From: JAOAFZ01 sp964407325
GTDB taxonomy: Bacteria > Patescibacteriota > Microgenomatia > UBA1406 > GWC2-37-13
Direction: 5' to 3'
Assembly (NCBI GenBank): GCA_964407325.1
Contig: CAYOVA010000007.1
Coordinates: 1-54,710 of the forward strand
Length of the DNA: 54,710 nucleotides
Part shown: positions 40,559 through 47,266 of the stretch, in pieces
Layout: each line of letters begins with the position of its first letter
Numbering within the stretch: position 1 is the stretch's first letter
Made by a program: the position numbers and the translations under genes
Notes under the pieces: generated by a model
What the model saw: only the letters and a program-made list of their open reading frames with translations
Databases searched by the model: none
What the model was told of the DNA's origin: nothing

Positions 40559-41690
40559 TATTTTTGTTTTGTCTTTTGTTTTGTCGGCGCTCGGGCAAAT
40601 CGGAAGAGTGGTATTGTTTGGGAATGCTCATTTTTACTTGTATGAAGTGTTTCTGTTGTTTTCAGTAGTATTGATGGTACTGCAACTACGGACTCTTCCG
40701 TTCGAAAAAATCCGCTTAATTGAAGTCAGTTCCTCGATGAAAACGTTTCTTATGTGGACTGCCTTTTCACTGCTTTTATCTCTCATTTTCTTTATCTTTA
40801 TCCAGAATATCGTTGCGTTTCTCTATTTTTGCCGCTTATCAATGTATCTAATTGTCTTTTCGTATGTACTGTGCTGGGTACTGAAAGGGTTTATATCAAG
40901 ACGATTGCTGCAAGCTGGGTTTAAGATTTTCTTTAGTATTTTAGGAATAACAGGACTTGTTCAGTATTTGTATTATCCCAACTTACGTAATTTGACCTAT
41001 GCCGGTTGGGATCCTCATTTTTACCGAGCTTTCGGAACGTATCTTGAACCTGTTGTTTTTGCCACGATAGTAGGATTATTTGCCGTGTATTTTTTGCTTC
41101 ATAAGCAAAATCTGTTGTATGTGCTTTTAACAGTTGGTTCTGCGATAGGGATAGTTGCTTCTTTTAGTAGAGCAGTGTACATCGGATTAGTAGCAGTGTT
41201 TCTTACTATCTTTAGAAATGCAATTCACTGGAAAAGTGTTATTACCGTGTGCTGTTTGGTAGGAGGAATTCTTTTATTGATACCTCGTCCTAGTGGTGAG
41301 GGAGTTAATTTGTTCAGAACAAGTACTGCGATCTCTCGTGCAGAAGATTACCTACAAGGATTAGCCATATCCACTATAAATCCTGTATCAGGAATTGGTT
41401 ATAACCATATCGGCAGTATTAAACGCATTCAAACTGCTCCGGGTGTGCAGATTAACTATGCTGCCTCTTCGTTTCATTCTTCCTTTTTGGTAATTCTTGC
41501 AACTACAGGAATAATAGGATTACTATTGTTTATCAAGTGGCTACAGGCAGTTATGAGCATAAACAAATATTTTCTTGCATCAGGAGTGTTTTTGATTGTT
41601 GTATCGCTATTTGACAACATGCTGCTGCATCCGTTTGTGCTGTTTGCCTGGTTGTATATTGGAAGTGTTAGTCTTCTTTCTGATACTTAA
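40527..41690 (+). CDS. O-antigen ligase / polymerase-like membrane protein (Wzy/WaaL family)
   Basis: A 387-residue protein with about 10-11 transmembrane helices. Short motifs support the Wzy_C group: IVASFSRAVYIGLVAVFL (Ser/Arg after a helix), then a periplasmic loop with NPVSGIGYNHIGSIKR and a YAASSFHSSFLVIL segment, which matches the G.G..N....HN pattern loosely. It would polymerise or transfer a glycan outside the membrane. The frame is open from a TTG at 40494, but the ATG at 40527 gives a more usual N-terminus. It follows three glycosyltransferases and its 3' end overlaps the convergent Ig-like gene by 23 bp. No flippase (Wzx or ABC) is visible next to it. Confidence 0.78.
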   Translation: MQNRLQQITSNIFVLSFVLSALGQIGRVVLFGNAHFYLYEVFLLFSVVLMVLQLRTLPFEKIRLIEVSSSMKTFLMWTAFSLLLSLIFFIFIQNIVAFLYFCRLSMYLIVFSYVLCWVLKGFISRRLLQAGFKIFFSILGITGLVQYLYYPNLRNLTYAGWDPHFYRAFGTYLEPVVFATIVGLFAVYFLLHKQNLLYVLLTVGSAIGIVASFSRAVYIGLVAVFLTIFRNAIHWKSVITVCCLVGGILLLIPRPSGEGVNLFRTSTAISRAEDYLQGLAISTINPVSGIGYNHIGSIKRIQTAPGVQINYAASSFHSSFLVILATTGIIGLLLFIKWLQAVMSINKYFLASGVFLIVVSLFDNMLLHPFVLFAWLYIGSVSLLSDT

Positions 41691-42387
41691 CTTTTACCTC
41701 GATCTTTTCTTCGTTGCCTGCTTCATCAACAGCTACCACGATTATGGTGTTATCGCCTTCTTTCAAACGAACCCGAGATTCCCAGGTCCCGGTTGCAGTA
41801 GTAACAGCGGGTGCGCCATCGACTTCAATACTTACTTCTTCGTCGGTTTCACCCTTAAACAGTACTTCCTGCGATTTGACTGTAGAATCGTTGGCCGGTT
41901 CTGAAACTGTCAGTTTGGGTTTTGTTTTTTTGTAAATTACCGTTTCAGGGTCAGATTCACGCTCTTCTTTTGATTGTGTTGATTTTGCAACAACCTGGAT
42001 TGTATTGTCACCTTCTTTTAAATCTCCAATGGTTTCAGAGAAATTATCCTGATTTCCCACTTTTTGTGTTTTGACAGTTTTGTTGTTAATTTTAAAAATC
42101 AGTGTTTCAAAGTTAGAACTATTACCGCTCACGATAATTTCGGCACTGTTGGTAGCACGGGGAAGGTCGTCCACAAACAATGCACCGTAAAAGTCTTCCT
42201 GAGTTTGTACGGTTTGGGAATTGGCATTTCCTGAGACCAAATTACCTACCCAAACACTAAACTGAATAATTGAGTTAAGCCCAAAAACAGCCAGATAGAC
42301 TACCACCAGTACAATACCAATACCTAACCCAATCATCTGGTTTCTAAAATGAGTTTGCCTTCGTGAAGGAATGTTATTGCGGTACAT
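41668..42387 (-). CDS. Membrane-anchored surface protein with Ig-like (Big/glucodextranase-B-like) repeats
   Basis: A 239-residue protein with a basic cytosolic tail, one transmembrane helix (about 18-45) and two extracellular beta repeats that share the phrase LKEGDNTI: DLKEGDNTIQVVAKSTQS near 122-140 and RLKEGDNTIIVVAVDEAGNE near 207-226. Such repeats are Ig-like and act as spacers or adhesion units; no catalytic motif is seen. The ATG is supported by a clear promoter: TTGCTG (42422-42417), 17 bp, TAACAT (42399-42394), 6 bp, ATG. Confidence 0.7.
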   Translation of the reverse strand: MYRNNIPSRRQTHFRNQMIGLGIGIVLVVVYLAVFGLNSIIQFSVWVGNLVSGNANSQTVQTQEDFYGALFVDDLPRATNSAEIIVSGNSSNFETLIFKINNKTVKTQKVGNQDNFSETIGDLKEGDNTIQVVAKSTQSKEERESDPETVIYKKTKPKLTVSEPANDSTVKSQEVLFKGETDEEVSIEVDGAPAVTTATGTWESRVRLKEGDNTIIVVAVDEAGNEEKIEVKVKYQKED

Positions 42388-42393
42388 ACAGGT

Positions 42394-42422
42394 ATGTTAC
42401 CTGATACAGCATGATTCAGCAA
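42394..42422 (-). promoter_or_regulatory. Promoter of the Ig-like surface protein gene
   Basis: TTGCTG (42422-42417), 17-bp spacer, TAACAT (42399-42394); the ATG begins 6 bp later at 42387, predicting a leaderless mRNA. Confidence 0.6.
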
Positions 42423-42429
42423 GCTAATG

Positions 42430-42825
42430 CTATTTTTTTCTGGGTTTTTTACCCGGCTTCATAAGAAGTGTTTTCGCAAGTGCCGGTAATATTGGTTGAA
42501 TAACATAAAAAGCGAGAGTTTGATCCACATTATGAGGTAGGAGTAACGATGATACTCCTACAGTAACAGGTAAAACAAACCAAAGTAGTCGATCAGTACT
42601 TTGTTTGTTTCTGACGCTATCGTAGATGTATGCGCTATAGAGCAAGGCGAGTGAAACAACACAAAAAATAAAACTTTGAGATGTATCGGTTGCCGGGTTG
42701 TATGCTGAAGAAGGAAAGATTGTTGTAAACCAGATAACCGCCGTAAGAGGATAGCTAATAAACATCAGTACACACGTGATGGAGTAGTTAATTAAGAAGT
42801 GACTTATGTTTTCTTTGTTAATCAC
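42430..42825 (-). CDS. Small four-helix membrane protein of unknown function
   Basis: Not recognised. With a GTG start at 42825 the protein has 131 residues, four hydrophobic segments (near ITCVLMFISYPLTAVIWF, SFIFCVVSLALLYSAY, LLWFVLPVTVGVSSLLL, LAFYVIQPILPALA) and a strongly basic tail (KPGKKPRKK). The frame is open back to a TTG at 42870. I prefer the GTG because a promoter (TTGACT 42863-42858, 17 bp, TATCAT 42840-42835) ends 9 bp before it, giving a start within about 2 nt of the mRNA end. It lies 51 bp downstream of tRNA-Thr. Confidence 0.55.
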   Translation of the reverse strand: MINKENISHFLINYSITCVLMFISYPLTAVIWFTTIFPSSAYNPATDTSQSFIFCVVSLALLYSAYIYDSVRNKQSTDRLLWFVLPVTVGVSSLLLPHNVDQTLAFYVIQPILPALAKTLLMKPGKKPRKK

Positions 42826-42834
42826 AATAAGATT

Positions 42835-42863
42835 ATGATATGTAAGAATGTTTGTGAAGTCAA
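42835..42863 (-). promoter_or_regulatory. Promoter of the small membrane protein gene
   Basis: TTGACT (42863-42858), 17-bp spacer, TATCAT (42840-42835), followed 9 bp later by a GTG start. It lies just downstream of tRNA-Thr. Confidence 0.55.
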
Positions 42864-42875
42864 TAACCAAGTATG

Positions 42876-42948
42876 AGCCGATGGTGGGAATCGAACCCGC
42901 GACCTTTCCCTTACGAAGGGACTGCTCTACCAGCTGAGCTACACCGGC
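42876..42948 (-). tRNA. tRNA-Thr (anticodon CGT)
   Basis: Cloverleaf on the minus strand: acceptor GCCGGTG/CATCGGC, D arm GCTC-AGCTGGTA-GAGC, anticodon arm GTCCC/GGGAA with loop TTCGTAA (CGT, reads ACG), T arm GCGGG-TTCGATT-CCCAC, discriminator T. There are two mismatches, G27-A43 in the anticodon stem and C50-A64 in the T stem. CCA is not encoded. A TATAAT lies just upstream. Confidence 0.93.
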
Positions 42949-42982
42949 TGTAGTTGATATTATACTGTACCTGTGAGAGTTT

Positions 42983-44278
42983 CTACAGAAGTGCGGCTTT
43001 CTTCATTGCTTCAGCGATTTTGTGTGCTGCAGTGGCGGTGTTGCTTCTAAAATCATATCCGGCAAGTTCAACAATGTCACCGAGGTATTTTTTCCCTGTT
43101 CGGGATATAGAAAGTCCAAATTGAATTCCATGCATTCTCGCAGTAGCTGAGGCATGATAAATTGCCGAGCAAATGTCATTAACAGACATTCCCGTGCCAT
43201 ATCCGACAGTCGCTGGTTGATAATGCTCCAACTGATACTGTGTTAGTTCCGGCTTAGGTTCTAAGATTGCAACCGAAGCTTTCAACAGTCGTAATATAAA
43301 GCCTTCATAATAATCCGGAACCCATTCACTATGCTTGCGTGCGCTCCAGGTTCTTTTGAGATTCTGAGCACCCAAATTGACATGCGCAGGCAGAAGAGAA
43401 TACTCCATTCCCGTCAATTTTTCACTGATCTCGTTTAATACATCCATATCAACCGAAATTCCAAACGAAGAAACTCCTGCTGCTTTCATTCTGTATATGG
43501 CAAGATCAATACAGTTTTTCAGTTTAATACGATCGATTGTTCCGTCAGTACTTGTGTATTCATCTTCAGGGTAGATTATAAAGTCTGTTCCCGTTTTTCT
43601 TAAAACAGGGTCTTCTTCTGCAAAGTGTCTTCGATAGGCACCTCGGGTTGACCCAATAATTCCTATAGCTGCAAGACGAGGGCCTCCCATGTAATGGGGA
43701 AGGCGAGCCATTTGAGAAAAAACACTTGCTTTTGCAATTCCGGTTGTAAGTACAAATTCATCTTGCTCTGTATCTATATGCTGGTCAAACACCAACAGTC
43801 CCGCTTTACCCTGACTTCCTAGTTCTTGAGCTGCTCGTGTAGAAAAATAAGTTGTAGAATGGTCCCCTGAAATGCATATCACTGGATTTGGTGAACCATT
43901 TTGAAATTCTCTTTTTATACCTTCTACAGCATCGAATTGTCTATGGGATAAATCCGGAGTTGTTCTTTGCGTCTGGAAAACTGAGTCGACAGTGTTTCGT
44001 ACATGCTGAACATTTTCCAAATTGCCAAAAAATGAGTTATAAAAAGACTGGGACTCGAGTATTCTAGTCATAAGAGGATAGTCTATGCCCGTCATTTGAA
44101 GAAATTCCCGTCTTGCAACTGCATACTTCCACATGTTCTCAATCCACAATTTATGATCAAAATAGGGAAGCAATTTTTCATATTCGGCTTGTGGTGGGTA
44201 CATTTGCCAATCCATAAGCGAAACAACTTCAAGAGGGGTAGGGTTTAAAATTTCGCGTATTTCATGCATTGCGCGCAT
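42983..44278 (-). CDS. Ureohydrolase (arginase/agmatinase)-fold protein, divergent
   Basis: A 431-residue protein with the metal-binding words of the arginase superfamily: ICISGDHSTTYFSTRAA (H140), LLVFDQHIDTEQ (D165, H167, D169) and GISVDMDVLNE (D277, D279). These would bind two Mn ions. The last motif is SxDxDxxDP in true ureohydrolases; here the final DP is NE. The protein is about 120 residues longer than arginase or agmatinase, with an extra N-terminal region (about 1-125) that I do not recognise. Substrate is therefore unknown; guanidino compounds or another amidine/amide are possible. It overlaps the upstream Nudix gene by 17 bp, which suggests a shared pathway or at least coupled expression. 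Confidence 0.7.
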   Translation of the reverse strand: MRAMHEIREILNPTPLEVVSLMDWQMYPPQAEYEKLLPYFDHKLWIENMWKYAVARREFLQMTGIDYPLMTRILESQSFYNSFFGNLENVQHVRNTVDSVFQTQRTTPDLSHRQFDAVEGIKREFQNGSPNPVICISGDHSTTYFSTRAAQELGSQGKAGLLVFDQHIDTEQDEFVLTTGIAKASVFSQMARLPHYMGGPRLAAIGIIGSTRGAYRRHFAEEDPVLRKTGTDFIIYPEDEYTSTDGTIDRIKLKNCIDLAIYRMKAAGVSSFGISVDMDVLNEISEKLTGMEYSLLPAHVNLGAQNLKRTWSARKHSEWVPDYYEGFILRLLKASVAILEPKPELTQYQLEHYQPATVGYGTGMSVNDICSAIYHASATARMHGIQFGLSISRTGKKYLGDIVELAGYDFRSNTATAAHKIAEAMKKAALL

Positions 44279-44696
44279 AGCGCGTATAATACATGATATC
44301 GTGAGCAGTAATCACGGAAAGTGGTTGGGGAAGATTGTCTAATGCAAACCAGCCGATCTCGTCGCATTTGTGGGGTTCCATGATTCGTGGTTGTTGATGT
44401 CCTACTATTTTTGCAAGGAAGGTGGTAGGTACCCAGTGCTGGTTTTCCTCATCTAAAATGTGATCGGCTGCGGGGAATTGTTTAAGAATTTCGATATCGA
44501 TTCCAAATTCTTCTTTGGCTTCTCTGATTGCCGCTTCTGCAAGCTTTTCTCCAAATTCAACACTCCCTCCGGGGATTTCCCATTTGCCCCTTTCATTGGT
44601 GCAGTTCTGGCTTCTTTTTGAAATGAAGAGTTCTCCTTTATCGTTAAAGATCATTACTCCAACTGCGACGCCGATGTAATCAATGCCTTTTTTCAT
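44262..44696 (-). CDS. Nudix hydrolase
   Basis: A 144-residue pyrophosphohydrolase. The full Nudix box is present: GGSVEFGEKLAEAAIREAKE followed by EFGI (about residues 43-66), fitting GX5EX7REUXEEXGU. The start MKKGIDYIGVAVGVMIFNDK and the tail region MEPHKCDEIGWFALDNLPQP are common in Nudix proteins that hydrolyse (d)NTPs or nucleotide sugars. Substrate cannot be assigned. It lies between tRNA-Gly and the ureohydrolase-fold gene and overlaps the latter by 17 bp. Confidence 0.9.
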   Translation of the reverse strand: MKKGIDYIGVAVGVMIFNDKGELFISKRSQNCTNERGKWEIPGGSVEFGEKLAEAAIREAKEEFGIDIEILKQFPAADHILDEENQHWVPTTFLAKIVGHQQPRIMEPHKCDEIGWFALDNLPQPLSVITAHDIMYYTRYARNA

Positions 44697-44733
44697 TGTT
44701 GAAAGTATTTATTTGATATTGCAGAAACCTGTG

Positions 44734-44804
44734 AGCGGGATACGAGAATCGAACTCGCGTCCCCTGCTTGGGAAGCAGGTATATTGCCACTATACGAATC
44801 CCGC
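44734..44804 (-). tRNA. tRNA-Gly (anticodon CCC)
   Basis: Cloverleaf on the minus strand: acceptor GCGGGAT/ATCCCGC, anticodon stem CCTGC/GCAGG with loop TTCCCAA (CCC, reads GGG), T arm GCGAG-TTCGATT-CTCGT with one G-T pair, discriminator T. CCA is not encoded. A TATAAT overlapping the end of the LysM gene may be its promoter. Confidence 0.95.
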
Positions 44805-44825
44805 TAGTAAGGAGATTATATCAGT

Positions 44826-45449
44826 TTACAGCGAAGGCATAATAAGCTTCATACCAGGGTAGACTGCTTGCGGATTGTTTGGATCAAGATTGTTTGCTCG
44901 TGCAATTTCCAAATATACATTCCCATCGCCATAGACTTTTTGGGCAATTTGCCATAGGCCTTCACCTTCCTCGACAATGTATTCTTTAGATGCAGGGTTT
45001 GCTTGTCCTGTCATGCCTCCATCGATTTGACCAGTTCCGGGATCTTGTACCCCTGGTGTCGCTGTTGGAGGGGTTGCGTCAGTTTTTGCAAGTAACTCCT
45101 GTGGAATACGCAGTTTCATCCCTGCTTCAACTATATCAGGATTTGTAATGTTGTTTGCTGCTGCAATCTTGGTCCAGTTTTCTCCATCTCCAGTAGTTTT
45201 TTCGGCAACTTGCCACAGTCCTTCTCCTTCCTGTACAGTGTATTGCGATGGAGAGGGTTGATTTTGCTGTGCCAAAAAGGCTTCACGATTTGCTTGCTCG
45301 ATTTCTGCAACAGAAATTCGCTGCTGATTTGTGGCAATAAGTACTCCAGAGACAATAAAAAAGAGGGTAAACAGTCCTAATGAGATAACTGTTGTTTTTT
45401 CCTGGAGTAAATTCTGCACTTTTTCCTGGTAGGTTGTTTGAATTGCCAT
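44826..45449 (-). CDS. Membrane-anchored protein with two LysM domains
   Basis: A 207-residue protein: N-terminal cytosolic tail, one transmembrane helix (about 21-41), and two LysM repeats beginning QYTVQEGEGLWQVAEKTTGD (about 69-88) and EYIVEEGEGLWQIAQKVYGD (about 154-173), each ending in a GMKLRIP / GMKLIMP phrase. LysM domains bind GlcNAc-containing glycans, here presumably the cell's own peptidoglycan. No catalytic domain is attached. A Gly/Pro/Thr linker separates the repeats. TATAAT lies 9 bp before the ATG. It is divergent from lemA. Confidence 0.88.
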   Translation of the reverse strand: MAIQTTYQEKVQNLLQEKTTVISLGLFTLFFIVSGVLIATNQQRISVAEIEQANREAFLAQQNQPSPSQYTVQEGEGLWQVAEKTTGDGENWTKIAAANNITNPDIVEAGMKLRIPQELLAKTDATPPTATPGVQDPGTGQIDGGMTGQANPASKEYIVEEGEGLWQIAQKVYGDGNVYLEIARANNLDPNNPQAVYPGMKLIMPSL

Positions 45450-45550
45450 AGCCTCACGATTATAATTGAGCAGGAGCTTTTTTTCAAGTTCGCCCCGCAG
45501 GCTCTTACGTTATGGTAGAATAATCTTATTAGCAATATTTCTAACCATCC

Positions 45551-46105
45551 ATGAATATCATGTTTATTGCACTGGGTATCGCAGTTGTTTTTATCCTTTT
45601 TGTTATCGCAACTTATAATGCTCTTGTTACGTTGAAAGCCCGCATTGAAGAGGCTCTTTCGGGTATTGATGTCCAGCTCAAAAGACGAGCAGATCTTATC
45701 CCTAATTTAGTAGAAACGGTAAAAGGGTATGCAAAGCATGAGAAAGGTGTGTTTGAAGCCGTTACAGCAGCGCGCTCTGCATTGATGTCCGCAAAAACTC
45801 CTCAGGATAAGGCAGCAGCCGATGATATGTTAACAGGAGCTTTGAAATCGTTATTTGCCGTCGCAGAAGCGTATCCTGATTTGAAAGCAAATACAAACTT
45901 TCAGGATCTCCAGCGACAGCTTGAAGATACAGAAGATAAAGTTGCTTATTCACGCCAGTTCTATAATTCCAATGTTCTTGACTTCAACACTAAAGTGCAA
46001 ATGTTCCCCAGCAATATAATTGCAGGAATGTTTAACTTCAAGACATATGAATTCTTCAAGGCAGACCCGGCAGAACGCGAGAACGTAAAGGTTAAGTTTG
46101 ACTAA
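45551..46105 (+). CDS. lemA: LemA family protein
   Basis: A 184-residue membrane-anchored coiled-coil protein: N-terminal helix (about 3-24), then the signature YNALVTLKARIEEALSGIDV and QLKRRADLIPNLVETVKGYA, followed by KEGVFEAV-like repeats and an ending with the family's NAxxxxFP pattern (YNSNVLDFNTKVQMFPSNII). Function in bacteria is not settled; it is very often next to htpX, as here (5 bp apart), suggesting membrane protein quality control or envelope stress. A TAGAAT at 45516-45521 would give a leader of about 23 nt, longer than for most neighbours. Confidence 0.92.
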   Translation: MNIMFIALGIAVVFILFVIATYNALVTLKARIEEALSGIDVQLKRRADLIPNLVETVKGYAKHEKGVFEAVTAARSALMSAKTPQDKAAADDMLTGALKSLFAVAEAYPDLKANTNFQDLQRQLEDTEDKVAYSRQFYNSNVLDFNTKVQMFPSNIIAGMFNFKTYEFFKADPAERENVKVKFD

Positions 46106-46110
46106 TAACC

Positions 46111-47001
46111 ATGTCACTCTACAGTCATATTTCCGCTAACAAGTGGAAGACTTTCTTCTATTTTGTTTTATTTGGAATCGTATTTACCGGACTTTTTTAC
46201 CTGATTGGGATTTACATGGAAAATCCAACAGTGTATCTGGTGTTAGGTATTCTTATTTCACTTGGGTCTTCTTTCTTTAGCTATTTTTTTTCGGATAAAA
46301 TTGTCCTTGCTACAGTTCACGCTATGCCTGCAGACCGTGATACGTTTTTTGACTTATATACAGTAACTGAGAACCTGGCGATGGCAGCAGGTCTTCCCAA
46401 ACCTAAAATATATGTTATTGAAGATGATGCTCCAAACGCCTTTGCAACAGGTCGCGATCCCAAACATGCAGTTGTGTGTGCTACAACCGGATTGCTCAAA
46501 ACACTCAATAGAGGTGAGCTTGAAGGCGTAATTGCGCATGAACTGGCACATGTTCAAAACTACGATATTCTTGTAATGTCGATTGTATCTGTGTTAGTTG
46601 GAACGCTGGCAATTGTTACCGACTTTGTCATGCGCTCTATGTGGTGGGGTGGCGGGGATGATGATAATCGGGGTAAAAACCCGATCATGTTAGTCCTACT
46701 TATTGTTGCTCTTATTCTAACCCCAATAGTAGCAACACTAATTCAGCTTGCTATTTCGCGTCGTCGCGAGTTTCTGGCAGATGCCAGCGGCTCATTAATT
46801 ACTAGAAATCCGGAAGGTCTTGCTTCAGCACTGGAAAAGATTTCCAGCTTCCCTCATGGAGTCTATTCTGCAACAACCTCTACAGCACACCTTTTTATTG
46901 AAAACCCTCTACGAAATACTGATGAAGCAAGCTGGCTGCAGAAGTTATTTAGTACTCATCCTCCAGCGGCGGAACGTATTAAGATACTCCGCTCAATGTA
47001 A
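46111..47001 (+). CDS. htpX: HtpX-like M48 membrane zinc protease
   Basis: Membrane metalloprotease that degrades misfolded membrane proteins; 296 residues. Two N-terminal helices, the zinc motif VIAHELAHVQNYD (HEXXH near residues 142-146), two further helices, and the third ligand region SRRREFLADASGSLITRNPE (ExxxD). The end WLQKLFSTHPPAAERIKILR is the usual HtpX C-terminus. Paired with lemA in one operon. Its stop lies 1 bp from the stop of the small convergent ORF. Confidence 0.95.
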   Translation: MSLYSHISANKWKTFFYFVLFGIVFTGLFYLIGIYMENPTVYLVLGILISLGSSFFSYFFSDKIVLATVHAMPADRDTFFDLYTVTENLAMAAGLPKPKIYVIEDDAPNAFATGRDPKHAVVCATTGLLKTLNRGELEGVIAHELAHVQNYDILVMSIVSVLVGTLAIVTDFVMRSMWWGGGDDDNRGKNPIMLVLLIVALILTPIVATLIQLAISRRREFLADASGSLITRNPEGLASALEKISSFPHGVYSATTSTAHLFIENPLRNTDEASWLQKLFSTHPPAAERIKILRSM

Positions 47002-47002
47002 G

Positions 47003-47134
47003 TTAGAATCTCCCCCGATCAAAGAGGAATTGAAAGAAAGAGAAACCAATGTACAAACTGACCACGACCAACATGATCAAAATCAGCAAATACACTACCA
47101 GATACCGGAACATACTGCTCACTGAAGGAAACAT
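47003..47134 (-). CDS. 43-residue single-pass membrane peptide
   Basis: A frame found in the 265-bp gap between htpX and asnB. It reads MFPSVSSMFRYLVV, a long hydrophobic helix (about 11-36) and a short tail ending FDRGRF. The support is positional: TATAAT (47147-47142) lies 7 bp before the ATG, the same leaderless arrangement as the neighbouring large genes, and the stop falls 1 bp from the htpX stop. An in-frame second ATG exists at codon 8. Function unknown; small hydrophobic peptides can arise by chance, so conservation is the test. Confidence 0.45.
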   Translation of the reverse strand: MFPSVSSMFRYLVVYLLILIMLVVVSLYIGFSFFQFLFDRGRF

Positions 47135-47254
47135 ATACTTTATTATAGTATGAAAATTGTGCGTTATATCACACTCATACACACTGGAAACACATATTTC
47201 TGTAAGACCTATAGCGTGACTATTTGTTAAGCAGTGTTTTTCTTTTTCATCGGC

Positions 47255-47260
47255 TATAAT
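47255..47260 (+). promoter_or_regulatory. asnB -10 box that decides the start codon
   Basis: TATAAT 6 bp before ATG 47267, no Shine-Dalgarno. The open frame reaches back to GTG 47234, but only the ATG at 47267 gives Met-Cys, the cysteine needed for glutaminase activity. Confidence 0.7.
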
Positions 47261-47266
47261 ACATCT

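Noticed and set aside
41596..41935. Plus-strand frames opposite the Ig-like protein
   Set aside because: Shadows of the minus-strand gene; no hydrophobic or motif pattern of their own.
47050..47154. Plus-strand 34-codon frame between htpX and asnB
   Set aside because: No promoter or ribosome-binding site; the opposite-strand small ORF has better support.
47234..47266. GTG start for AsnB
   Set aside because: The nucleophile cysteine must follow the initiator Met; the -10 box overlaps this extension.
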